From positions 149,898,057 through 149,962,056 of the forward strand of contig NC_062219.1 in the NCBI RefSeq assembly GCF_902686445.1: a stretch of DNA of 64,000 nt, read 5' to 3'. The DNA is from Sciurus carolinensis. Lineage: Eukaryota; Chordata; Mammalia; Rodentia; Sciuridae. The translations under genes and the position numbers were made by a program. Below the pieces are notes generated by a model that did not search any database, was not told where the DNA came from, and was given only the letters and a program-made list of their open reading frames with translations. This document shows positions 54,204 to 64,000 of the stretch, in pieces. Each line of letters starts with the position of its first letter. The first letter of the stretch is position 1.

Positions 54204-54949
54204 CCCCAGGTAGGGGCTTGTGGGAGCCCTGGTGAATCATGGCCTTGGTGTAGAGTTTGGGGCCACCTACTCACAAAGCCCACTCGCCTTGGTCAAGTTC
54301 AATCTCAGTTGTCCGTCCGTTTCAATCTGACTATGATTGCCCCATCTAGCTTTATGATTTTAGTTCCTACAAACCCATCCTACCCAGCGGCTCCGGTGGC
54401 AGATCACCTCGGACCTTGCCCAGGATACATCTCTGTAGACCAATAACATGCCAGCAGCTATTTTTCAAAAAGCATATCATTCTTTGTCGTAGAAGTCACG
54501 GTATCCTCAGAATCCCAGAGGCGTGATCTGTGATTCCCCACCTAGGGCTTGACATAAAAGCCACACTGCAACCTTTACAACCATTGATCCTCCTACACCG
54601 TAAGATCTGCCCGGTTTCCCGGCCCAAGTGAGCCCTCTCCCGCACCAGGACCTGCTCCAGGCTGCAGCCCCCTGGAAAGTGAGCGCAGCCTGCTGTCGGG
54701 TATAGAATATTTTATGTCTGGAATGCAGAGGCCTGCCGGGCACTGCACTCCCTTCTTTGAGTGAGAAGACACAGGATGCAGCAATCTGTCCTGATAAGGA
54801 GGGCATGTGTCACTAAAGCCCTGAAGGGTGGTCCTTGAGCCTGGCGGGGTTTCCACCCTGTCCTGTGGAGTTTGCTTGGCAGCTCTGCTCATCTTGCATA
54901 AGCAACATGCTATTATTACTGCAATGGTCAATGGAATGTTCTCCTGCAC
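54204..54949. other. 5' flank; first copy of 42-bp duplication
   Basis: Positions 54271-54312 are identical to 55414-55455. The remainder is unassigned. Open frames carry no recognised domain. Confidence 0.5.
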
Positions 54950-55105
54950 TGCCTGAAATATTAAAAAAATAGAAATAATCCAAATGTCCATGAATGTCCA
55001 TAACAGAATAAATCACTCTATAATATTACATGATTGAAAATGTAGCCATTAAAAGAAAACAGACCTGTAGATCCACAAAGCTTCTATTACGTGAAAAAGC
55101 AAGTT
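54950..55105 (+). mobile_element. L1M 3' fragment
   Basis: AAAAATAGAAATAATCCAAATGTCCATGAATGTCC..ATAATATTACATGATTGAAAATG..ACCTGTAGATCCAC resembles the 3' ORF2 end of old L1M. Confidence 0.55.
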
Positions 55106-55121
55106 ACAGAGCAGCACGTGT

Positions 55122-55197
55122 GGGGCTGGGCATTGGCTCAGTTGGTAGAGCATTTGCCTTGCCTGTCCAAGGCCCCGGGTTCAATCCCTAAGCCCAC
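55122..55197 (+). mobile_element. ID SINE
   Basis: GGGCTGGGCATTGGCTCAGTTGGTAGAGCATTTGCC..GGCCCCGGGTTCAATCCC; box A and box B are both well kept. Confidence 0.92.
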
Positions 55198-55734
55198 CAT
55201 GCACACAAAGATCAGAGTGCCGTGCGTGCTGCGAGCCAATTTCTCTACCAGGAAAATGTGTTCGCTTGTGTTTATGATCATGGTTGATTGTGTGGGCATG
55301 AAAAGGTTCTGGAAGGTCCACAGGAAGCTATCGTGTCAGCGGGTCTCTCTAGGGTGGAGAATGAAATGAGGGGAAAGCGTTGGAGAACAGAGCTTTTGGC
55401 CTTCATTCTTCATTCACAAAGCCCACTCGCCTTGGTCAAGTTCAATCTCAGTTGTTCATTTCGATTTGACTATGATTGGCCTAAAGATGATTCTTTAGGC
55501 ATAACAGGGTGATCTTTGTGGAAATGTAGAGATAGTGTGTCTTCTGCTCCGTTGTCGATCATCTGAGTCGTTGAACCTTGGAGTGAAGGCGGTGGACGGG
55601 CGGGGTCAGGTCCACGTCGCACAGAGCGGCGCCTCTCCAGGTCTGGAGAGTGAGTGACAGCCACGGAGAGGCATGTCCCTTCTTTCAGGTGTACTCTCCT
55701 CTTGGGCCTTGGAGCTACCTACCGTTTCATTGTT
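55198..55734. other. 5' flank; second copy of 42-bp duplication
   Basis: Holds the repeat unit at 55414-55455 with diverged continuation to about 55481. No gene recognised. Confidence 0.5.
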
Positions 55735-55960
55735 TTTCATATCCCTGCTATGAATATATCTGAACAAGTAGATTTCTTAAAAAAAAATTCTTTGAGATTA
55801 TTTCCTTAGACGAATTCCAACAGGGTCAAAATGCATGGCCCTCCCTGCGATTCACGTCACCTCCTGCCAGGTTATGCTCCAGAAGACTGTCACCTCCAAG
55901 TGGCATCGCCCTAGGCAGTGCCCCCATTGTGGTGTGTATTTAGCCTTTTGTTCACATCCC
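55735..55960 (-). mobile_element. Old L1M-like fragment, antisense
   Basis: CCTGCTATGAATATATCTGAAC..GATTATTTCCTTAGACGAATTCC..CAGGGTCAAAATGCATGG..CTCCAGAAGACTGTC resembles the antisense L1M ORF2 3' end. Highly diverged. Confidence 0.45.
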
Positions 55961-56406
55961 ACCAAAGGCCAGAGAACTGGTCGTTATTAGGAGTGGCCAG
56001 CGTGCGACTGAGACCTCCCTGCCTGGAGTGTGGCCAGCAGAGCCACCAAGCTTCCTGCAGCCACGGTAGCAGTTGGTCCCCAGTACATGATTCAGTAGGT
56101 GAAACAACGTAACGCTCAGAATTTAGTGGAAAAGTAAGATTGGAAATATTAGCTTACAGCAGTTCTTCAAGTTTTCTTTTCTACAATGTGCTAAGTTATG
56201 GTGAATCTCCAGTATAGGAGTAAAGGGCGGCAGGGTCCCCTGGTGTCCCCTTTTTCTTAACCAAGAGCTACAGAGCATCTCGACTGCTCGGTGCCACAGC
56301 TGGCTGCTTGGTTTTCCCAGCAGGCCTGATGCCAAGCTGCGGCCTTGAACGTGCCCATAAGATTGTCAGTGTTTAATAGAGCACTTGAGATGTGTTCACA
56401 AATAAC
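55961..56406. other. Short unassigned flank
   Basis: No recognised repeat or gene. Confidence 0.5.
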
Positions 56407-56620
56407 TGAGCTGGACACAGTGGCTCTGCCCTGCTCCCAGCGACTCCAGGCTGAGGCAGGAGATGACTTGAGCCCAGGAGTTCAAGGCCAGCCTGGGCAA
56501 CATAGCGAGACCCCATCTTAAACAAAAAAGACAAACAGCTGAGGGTCTGGAGAGGTAGCTCAGTGGCAGGGCACTTGCCTAGCGTGGGTTCCATCACCTG
56601 TGCCCCCCCAAAAACAATTA
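56407..56620 (+). mobile_element. B1-dID SINE, diverged head
   Basis: CAGGAGTTCAAGGCCAGCCTGGGCAACATAGCGAGACCCCATC, then GGTCTGGAGAGGTAGCTCAGTGGCAGGGCACTTGCCTAGCGTGGG; the ID part is near the free ID consensus. Confidence 0.88.
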
Positions 56621-56639
56621 TCAGCATGATGATTAACCG

Positions 56640-57090
56640 CACGTATCGACCTGACTGGCCCCAAGGAGCCCCAGTATTTGGTTAAGCGTCATTGCTGGGT
56701 GTGTCTGTCAGGAAGTTTCTGGAAAAGGCGAGCATCTGAACTAGTAGATTGACTTGAGTCAATGGCCCTGCACAGTGTGGACAAGCATCACCCAATTTGT
56801 TGATAGAATAAAATGGCAGAGGAAAGGAGAATGCACTCTCTCCGCCACCTGGAGCAAGGACATTGATCTTTTGTCCTTGGACAGGAACTTACGCCCCTCA
56901 ATGTCCCGGTTTGTGCATCTCCAGGTTCTGATGGGAACTGTACCAACAGCTCTCCTGGCATCCGGCTTGCCAACTGCAGATAAAGGGACTTCTCGGTCTC
57001 ATAAGCCAATTCCTTATTATACATTCCATATGTATCTCCTATTGGCTGTTTCTCTAGAGAATTCTAACCGGACAAGGTATCACACTAGAA
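56640..57090 (+). mobile_element. ERVL-type LTR remnant
   Basis: CGACCTGACTGGCCCCAAGGAGC, GGTGTGTCTGTCAGGAAGTTTCTGG, TAGTAGATTGACTTGAGTC, CAGCTCTCCTGGC..GCTTGCCAACTGCAGATAAAGGGACTTCTCGG and GGCTGTTTCTCTAGAGAATTCTAAC follow the sense order of an ERVL-type LTR. Solo, no viral genes. Confidence 0.65.
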
Positions 57091-57786
57091 AAATATCTTA
57101 AATACAGTTTAATTAAAATGCTATTTCCATTTAATTACCCATTATAATTCACAATTATGATTCACATCTCTAACCTATGCTCTCTGCATAAAATATTCAA
57201 ACGGACACATCACAGTACAGTGGCATATATAGAAAAATCATTCAAACCGAGTCGATCTACTGACGGACTTGAAAGGTGAGGTTTATGTGTGATATTAGAT
57301 GAAGCCTGAAGTCAACACGTGTGTTGTAAATCAACATCTCATTACTGACATCATGACTAAAGTGACATACAGTCTTACCAAAATAGTAGTGGAAAAATAT
57401 TTTATGCTCTTTCAGTTTTTAAAGTTTAATTGCAATGAAATAAAATTTTAAATGTGGTTCCTCAGTTACGCTGGCCATATTTCAAGTCCTCACTAACCAC
57501 ACGTGACTGGTGGCTTCTGTTCTGGGTGGTAACTAAAGGGAAAGCAGTCTGTCAGGGAGCTTCTGAAAGATGAGGGATTTGTACACTGAGGGACAAGGTG
57601 ATGGACGATGTCCCTGGGGAGACAGGAACTCACAGGATCCAGAGGGACCAGACTTGGCAAGCAGGAGAGAAGCCCTTTCCTAGTCCCAAAGCTTCCAGGA
57701 GGGCCTTCCTCTGCGTCTCCATAGACCTCACCCTCCACCCCTAAGGAGAACATAAGGTAAGACAGAAGCCTCCAGAGCTGATTAGG
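57091..57786. other. 5' flank stretch, nothing recognised
   Basis: AT-rich to 57470, then mixed. No gene supported. Confidence 0.5.
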
Positions 57787-58170
57787 AAGGATGGGGGTGC
57801 GTGAGTCAGCGTTTATCACTATAAATATGCCCAAGGCAATTAACTTATAAAGAGAATTGTTTATTTTAGTTCATGGTTTTGGAGGATGCAGTCCATAATC
57901 GAGTGGTGCCGTTGTTTGGGGCTTTGGCAAAGGCAGGTCATCATGGGAGGAGAGCACAGTGGAGCAATCCGTTCATCTCATTAACCTGGAAGCAAAAGAG
58001 AAGGAAAAGAAGAGGAGACTGGGGTCCCGCAATCCCCTTTGTGGACATGTCCCCAATAACTAAAGACCTCCCACCTCTTAAAGGTAGTACCACCTCCCCA
58101 GAGTACTACCTTAGAGACCAAGCCTTTAACACATGGACCTTTGGGGGTTCTTCAATGTTCAAGCTGTAGC
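57787..58170 (-). mobile_element. MaLR-type LTR, antisense
   Basis: GAATTGTTTATTTTAGTTCATGGTTTTGGAGG, CACCTCTTAAAGGTAGTACCACC..AAGCCTTTAACACATGGACCTTTGGGGG follow the antisense order of rodent MaLR LTRs. Confidence 0.6.
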
Positions 58171-58171
58171 G

Positions 58172-58440
58172 TGGCCTGTAGAATCAGACTCTGAGGTCAA
58201 ATCCCAGCTCCACCATTGACTATATAATTTTTTTTCAAGTTATTTGAACTTTTTTTTTTCTTTATCTGGAGCTGGGGATCAAATCCAGGGCAAGCACACA
58301 GTCTACCAGTGAACTATACCACCAGCCCGATTTGAAGTTCTGTGAGTCAGTTTCCTTATATTTAAATAAGGAAGAAACTACACAGAAGCTGTGCTTCTCT
58401 GAGAATTCAATGAGGATGAGAATTCAACAAGCTAACTCCT
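58172..58440 (+). mobile_element. MIR SINE split by ID
   Basis: GTAGAATCAGACTCTGAGGTCAAATCCCAGCTCCACC is MIR sense and the 3' half resumes at GAGTCAGTTTCCTTATATTTAAATAAGG after an ID insertion at 58250-58329. Confidence 0.75.
58250..58329 (-). mobile_element. ID SINE, antisense, nested in MIR
   Basis: A T-run and then GGAGCTGGGGATCAAATCCAGGGCAAGCACACAGTCTACCAGTGAACTATACCACCAGCCC. Confidence 0.85.
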
Positions 58441-58734
58441 GCAGAGAAAGGGTTGGCACGGTAAGTCCCACCAGCAGTCTCAGACCAGACGGCAGGAACC
58501 CCCCTCGCCTGTTTTAGGAAGCTGCCTGAGGTTGTCTCTGCTAGCCACAGGAGCCTGAGGGCCACCATGTAGTCGTTGAACTGGGCAGAACTGTCGAGCC
58601 AGGATCTTAGAGACGGGACTGAAAGATCCTGAGAGCTCCGAAGGCTTCTATGGTGCTTTCCCCTAACCATGTCCCCAGGTAGGACCTCTACTGCCCTGTC
58701 CTGCTCTCACGTGTCCACCTGGGAGATGGAGGAC
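58441..58734. other. Short unassigned flank
   Basis: Nothing recognised. Confidence 0.5.
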
Positions 58735-59163
58735 ACTCTGGTTTGGAGACGAGGTGTCCCCAAAGCTCCCATGTTGATGCAGGCACGTTCCGAGGTGAGA
58801 CGGTTAGATGCAAAGCTGCGACCTAATCGGCACACCCTCGTTGGAGGGGACTGACTGGTGGGGCCAGAGCAGGCAGGTGGGCTGTGGATGAGGAGGAGGG
58901 TCCCTGGGGTGTCCTGGGTGGAGCATCTTCCCTGTGGCGCCTTTCTTTCCCTCCATCCCTCTGCTGCCTGGTCACCAGGGAAGGAGCGATGCTCCTCTAC
59001 TGCCCCCTTCGGCCATGATGCTCTGCCTGGTGTGGGCCTGGAGCAATGGACTCAGCTGACCGGGAGCTAGACCTCTGAAACCATGAGCCAGAACAAACTG
59101 CCCCTCCTCTAAGCTGTTCTCGTCTGGTATTTTGGTCTCAGCAACACAAACGTGACTAACACA
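58735..59163 (+). mobile_element. Rodent MaLR (MT-like) LTR
   Basis: TGGTTTGGAGACGAGGTGTCCCC, CCATGATGCTCTGCCTGG..AGACCTCTGAAACCATGAGCC and GTATTTTGGTCTCAGCAACACAAACGTGACTAACACA are in the order of a squirrel/rodent MT-type LTR. Solo copy. Confidence 0.75.
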
Positions 59164-61464
59164 AGGACAGACTGTGGTTGCAGCATGGTCAGATGCCTGA
59201 TATGGCGTCTGACATTTGACCTTCTGCTTCTTATACACTTGGCCTTTCTTCCTTGTGCCTCTGAAAACCTAAACCTGACATTCCACAAGGTGACAGTTTC
59301 CCCCAACCGTGTGGGCACAGCACCTTCTTAAGCCCTTGGAAAAGGCACTCGTCCGTCCTGTGGTAGCCAAACCTCCCCAAAGCAGCTGGCCAGTGCCCGG
59401 CAGGCAGAGGACCTGCTCCAAGGGAAGACGGACCCACACACCCCTGGCCCTGTTCCGCCACGCTCCTACCCACAGCGCCACCAGAGAGCCTTCAGGATGC
59501 CCTAGAGAGGTTCTGGGGCCTCCAGGTGCCCCCTCCTCGACCAGCCCTTTCCCTGCCTCCAGTAGTTGTCTAGCAGGCCCAGCCACTCTGCACTGCCATT
59601 TGTGGTGTGACGTCCCCCCTGTGAATCAAAACCAGATACCAGAGCGCAGATGCAGAACGATGACCCGGGCTGTTGGCAGGCGTTTATTACGATGTGTTTC
59701 AAACAGACAGTAAAGTGGAGACAAGGGAACAACAGGCTCCCGGCCACCACCTTGCAGCTTCCCCAACGCTCCGAGTCCCTCCTGTGCCTTCAGGTGCTTG
59801 AAAGGAGACACAACATCACAGACAGAGTGGAAGTCCTCCTATACCTGCTCTTGAACTGGCAGTTACCATTTTTTAACTCTAAACTTGAATACCCAGTTTG
59901 TGAGCACAAAAGTAATAATTTGAAAACATTCAAATTATTCAAAGTATTCAAAGGAAAAAGGAAATTTGTTTTCATGGTCTGTGGGCTTGAGTTAAGCTTT
60001 CGTGGGACCATGTTTTCCTCCTTGTTTATGGTACCATTTTTTTTTTCAAAGATTCTCAAATCCAGAGTTAGAATTGTGTTATTAGCATCATCAAAAAAAT
60101 CTAAATTTGCTTTGAAATTCCTCTGCCTTTAATCTAAATTATTAAAGTTGAAAATGCCCCAAGCCATTATGGAGGTCTGTGTCATTTCACAAGTTAAGAT
60201 GATTGGTTTTTGTATTTTATTTCCCCATAGAGTAGCCATTTAAGGTTGCAAAGTAGCTAAGTACTAAACAACAACAACAACAGCAGAAAAACAATAACCA
60301 AGAAAACCCTCTTTATTCCTCTCGCTCAATTGAATCTCTTCCCGTTCAACTCACTTTTTATTCATTTACATCAAATCTGAATGCTTTAGTATCTACCAAT
60401 TCATTCAAATTTACACAACTCAGGGTGAGAACCCAGCAAACTTAATGACGATGCATTGTTTGTTATCAGCTAAATTTTGATTCCATCTGAATTTCTACAT
60501 CCTATGAAACTAACCATCTAGAAGTTTAGAAATTCTTATGATGTTCCAAGGACCCATCTGGAAAATCTAGGCTTTCCCTTAAGTCACTAACTAAAATTAT
60601 TCTTTGAGAAATAAAAGGCATTCAAATAGGAAAGGAAGAGAGGGACAGTGACCTCAGACAGTCAGCCGTCTCTAGTCACAGGCTCCCCAACCTTGTGCTC
60701 AAACAATATGGGTTGAAACTATTCTTAAGTGTTTTGACTTTCATGCAGGCCATACTAAATGTGTACAGACTTCTCCTGTCCTTGTCCCCTAACAATACTG
60801 TAGAACAACTAGTTAGTTACAAAGCACTAGATAGTAGTTATTAAAAGTAATCTAAAGATGGATTAGAGTATTCAGGGGGAATGTGTAAGTTATATGTTCC
60901 TACCATGACATTTCATGGAAGGTACTTGAGCATCCATGAATCTGGGTATTCATCATGCTAGATGGCGAGATTTCAATGACTCACCAAGTGGATCTTAAAG
61001 CAGGAGATGGAACCATCTTTATTCACCAACTGGCAGTCCAGAGTCACCAGCTGGTGAGACGGAGGGGCAGACTGCAAGTCTGTGTCCTTCAACCCCCTCC
61101 AAGGGATGGAGTATACCTTTTATACCACAGGTAAAGCACGTCAGTACGTTGATCATAAGTGGCTGTTGCTGTGACAATCAGAGAATGGTTACTAACATTT
61201 AAACAAATGTTAGGGTACACTACCCAAGAAAAATGGAACCGAGAAAGAGAACAATCTTATATTGTATAAGAATTGCCGTTTTGTGTTGCCAAACATGCTG
61301 TTCTAGGCAACTGTTGATGGGTACAGAGGTGGGGTGTTCCCACGGGAGAAGCATTTCCTACGTGACATGGACTCTTAGGGTGAAATGGAGTCTGCTTGGT
61401 CGTTGCCCATATGGCCTGGCCCATAACATTCAAGGATCTTGGACCCAAGATGAAGACCAAAAAG
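59164..61464. other. 5' flank, nothing firmly recognised
   Basis: AT-rich between 59870 and 60600, with an AAC run near 60270. A part near 61010-61130 (CCATCTTTATTCACCAACTGGCAG..CTTTTATACCACAGG) looks LTR-like, with an antisense polyadenylation signal, but is unassigned. No gene. Confidence 0.4.
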
Positions 61465-61978
61465 AAAAAAAATCTGTAAGAACTAATAAATGAGTTCAAT
61501 AAAGTTGCAAAATACAAAATTGACACACAGAATCAGTAGTGTTTCTATATACTAAAAATGAACTCTCTGAAAAAGAAATCAAGAAATTGCTTTCACTTAC
61601 AGCAACTGCAAAATAAAATATTTAGGGGCAAATTTTATCGAGGAGGTGAGACCTGTCCACTGAAAACTGTAAAATATTAATGAAATAAGTAGTTATGAAT
61701 TAATAGAAAGATGTCGCATGTTCATGAACTGGAAGAGTTAATATTGTTTAAAATGTTCACACTGCTGAAAGCAATCTACAGATTTGGTGCAATCCATATG
61801 AAAGTTCTATGACATTTTTCATAGACTAGAACAAGCAATCCTAAAATCCATATGGAACCATGAAAACAAACGCAAAAACAGCAGCCAAGGCAATCTTGAG
61901 CAAGAAGACGAAAGCACCACCATTACACGATTTCAAAGTATATTTCAGAGCTATAATAATTAAAATAGCCTGGAAGTG

Positions 61979-61980
<2 letters not shown>

Positions 61981-62010
<30 letters not shown>
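61981..62010. repeat. 30-nt A homopolymer inside L1 ORF2
   Basis: A pure run of 30 A where related L1 copies have a short GCATAAAAAC-like phrase. It is internal, not a tail: ORF2 sequence resumes at once on its far side. Confidence 0.92.
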
Positions 62011-62011
<1 letters not shown>

Positions 62012-62765
62012 CAGACACCTAGACCAATGGAACAGTATAGAGAGCCCAGGAACAAATCCACACATTTACAGTCAATCAAACCCTGACGAAGGTGTGAGGA
62101 GCACACACGGAACAGGAATGGTCCTTCCCTAAAGCGCCTTGGAAAGGGGGATACCCACAGCCAGGGAATGGCACCAGACCCCCATCTCACACGGAGGCAT
62201 ACAATCAACTCAAAATGGATCGAAGACTTAAACATAAGACTTGAAGCCGTAGAACTTCTAGAAGAAAACAGAGAAAAAGCCATGTAGCGTTGGCCTGGGC
62301 AACGACTTTTTGGATCCGACTCCCAAAGCTCAGGCAATAAAAGCAAAAACAGACCAGTGGATCCCAGGACACTAAGAAGCTTCTGCACAGCCAAGGAAAC
62401 AATTAACAGAGTAAAGAGAACCTAGAGATTGGGAGAAAATGTTTGCAGGTTGGTATCCAAAATGTGTAAGAAACTCAAATGGCTCAAGAGTAAGGAAGCA
62501 AACAGCCTGGCTAAAAAGTGGGCGAAGGACCTGCGCAGACATCGCGTGGAAGAGGAAAAACAAGAGGCCAGCAGTTACATGAAGCCTAACGCCCAACATC
62601 ACGGATCACTAGAGCAATGCAGACTGAGACCGTAAGGAGCATCATCTCACACCCGTCATCAGGAAGACCAGCGCTACCGAGGGCCGGGGGGGCGTGGCTG
62701 GAAGGAAACCCTGCGCTCCCTGGGAATGTCGGTCAGTCCAGCCATAAGGAAAAGGCTCCTCAACA

Positions 62766-62850
62766 CACCACGGGGAGGATGCGGCTCAGCAGGTAGAGCA
62801 TGTGCTCAGCATACGTGAGGTCCTGGGTTCAAATCCTGACACCAAAGACC
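62766..62850 (+). mobile_element. ID SINE nested in L1M
   Basis: GGAGGATGCGGCTCAGCAGGTAGAGCATGTGCTCAGCATACGTGAGGTCCTGGGTTCAAATCCTGACACC inside the L1 copy. Confidence 0.9.
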
Positions 62851-63033
62851 CATCTAAAAACATCACTCCAATATGACCCAGCTACCCCACTTCCAAGTGT
62901 GTGTCTGAAGTATCTGAAGAGGTACTTGCACTCCCTGCTCACTACAGCATTATTCACAATGGCAAGTATCGAGTCAGGATAAAGAAAATGTGTATTTACA
63001 CAATGGATGCTGTTCAGTCTTTAAAAAGAAAGA

Positions 63034-63240
63034 AATGGGGCGCAGTGGTGCACACCTGTAATCCCAGCAGTTTGGGAGGCTGAGGCAGGAGGATCACAAG
63101 GTCACAGGCAGCCTCAGCAAGAGCGAGGTGCTAAGCAACTCAGTGAGACCCTGTCTCTAAATAAAACACAAAAACCATAGGGCTGGGCATGTGGCTCAGT
63201 GGCCGAGTGCCCTTGAGTTCAAACCCTGGTATCACCCACA
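63034..63240 (+). mobile_element. B1-dID SINE nested in L1M
   Basis: Full B1 head (CCTGTAATCCCAGCAGTTTGGGAGGCTGAGG) and ID tail (GGGCTGGGCATGTGGCTCAGTGGCCGAGTGCCC), inserted between 3' ORF2 and UTR parts of the L1 copy. Confidence 0.93.
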
Positions 63241-63838
63241 GAATGTCACTCGTCTTCTGCTCGCCTCCCTTGAGTGACTCACCTGGGGGTGGAGTGGGGA
63301 GGCCGCCACCCCCAAGAACGTGCCTTCTGGATCCCGGAGATGTGGGATCCCCACACACACGAAAAGAAGGAAATTTTGTCATTCGAAACAATGTGGATGA
63401 ACCTGTAGGGAATTATGCTTTGTGAAAAAAGCCGTCGCAGAGAGACAAATAATGCGTGCTCTCACTTACATGTGATGTCTAAGACAGTCCAACTCAGAAG
63501 CAGAAAGTGAAGCGGTGGTCGCCAGGCTCGGGCAGGAGGAAGGGGAGAGCCTGGGCAAAGAGCACAAAGTTTCAGTGTCACAGGAGAAGTGAGTTTTGAG
63601 ATCTATTGCACAGCCCTGTGACGTTAGTAATAATACTGTATTTTTTTATTTTAAAGTTGCTGAGAGTAAAATTTCAAGTGTTCTTGCCACGAAAACGACA
63701 GGTATCCGATGTGATAGAAGGGGTAATCAGTTTGACGTAGTCATTCCACACCGTATGCATATATTATAGCCTCACTTTGTACCCCATGACGATGTGCAAT
63801 TATAACTTCTCAATGTGAAATAAAATTTTAAAAAACAA

Positions 63839-64000
63839 ATGAGTCTGATAAATCATTGCGGTCTTTCTCTAAGGAAATCACCATCAGCATGCGATCTCTT
63901 TCCCCACCTAGAGGTCAAAGAGTAAAACGACTCCCAATCTCCTTCCCAGAGTTCTTTTGGGTGAACCTTCTGGAGTGAACGCCCGGTCCCCAGGAGCAGT
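63839..64000. other. Right edge, unassigned
   Basis: About 160 bp with no recognised feature. Confidence 0.5.

Larger units (their letters stand above)
61465..63838 (+). mobile_element. Long L1M LINE copy, decayed, with SINE insertions
   Basis: ORF2 reads in order from AATAAATGAGTTCAATAAAGTTGC through TCATGAACTGGAAGAG, AGACCAATGGAACAG, AACTCAAAATGGATCGAAGACTTAAACATAAGAC, AAGCTTCTGCACAGCCAAGGAAACAATTAACAGAG to a 3' UTR with CACTTTGTACCCC and CAATGTGAAATAAAATTTTAAAAAAC. Multiple stops and indels; the ORF2 part around 62630-62700 is shortened. Confidence 0.88.

Noticed and set aside
53657..54446. Large frames with PSFLPSFLPS or KEGRKEGR repeats
   Set aside because: These are direct translations of the TTCC/CCCT satellite, open in several frames at once, and are not a protein.
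55122..55197. tRNA gene-like box A and box B
   Set aside because: The sequence is an ID SINE derived from tRNA; the cloverleaf is not conserved and many similar copies occur in the window.

Overview
The window looks like nuclear DNA of a squirrel-family rodent (Sciuridae). The evidence is the repeat content: many dimeric B1-dID SINEs (a 7SL-derived B1 head joined to a tRNA-like ID tail), free ID SINEs, one recent L1 family in several copies, and rodent-type MaLR LTRs beside pan-mammalian MIR, L2, L1M, MLT1/MLT2 and MER5-like relics. Nothing suggests bacterial, plasmid or phage DNA. The species call is inference from repeats; no alignment was possible.

The only functional protein-coding sequence I can support is the first coding exon of MBOAT1 (lysophospholipid acyltransferase 1) on the minus strand at 27363-27461. 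It lies in a strong CpG island at about 27320-28110 that has a CCAAT box and a GC box upstream of the start codon and a clean splice donor after codon 33. MBOAT1 is transcribed toward coordinate 1, so positions 1-27362 are the start of its first intron. I recognised no second exon there. Positions from about 28.1 kb to 64 kb are 5' flanking, apparently intergenic DNA.

Intron 1 (1-27362): a tail-to-tail inverted pair of young L1 3' ends (1-1783 and 2013-3392), an MLT2-like LTR, MIR, L2 and L1M relics, two GATA microsatellites, several B1-dID and ID SINEs, and a repeat-poor AT-rich block (about 15.45-19.16 kb) that is the best place in the intron to look for conserved regulatory DNA.

5' flank (28.1-64 kb): SINE clusters, including a nested SINE pair with both target-site duplications intact (31.5-31.9 kb); an L1 fragment (32.2-32.8 kb); a small GC-rich CpG islet (33.3-33.6 kb); several MaLR and ERVL LTR remnants; a full-length but broken processed pseudogene of NUP35 (47.3-48.86 kb, minus); a roughly 400-bp TTCC satellite grown from an ID SINE tail (53.7-54.14 kb); and a long decayed L1M copy with inserted SINEs (61.5-63.8 kb).

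I found no undescribed gene system. The points most worth checking are the out-of-frame upstream ATG seven bases before the MBOAT1 start, the inverted L1 pair inside a transcribed intron, the NUP35 retrocopy, the repeat-poor intronic block, and a 42-bp exact duplication 1.14 kb apart at 54.27 and 55.41 kb.
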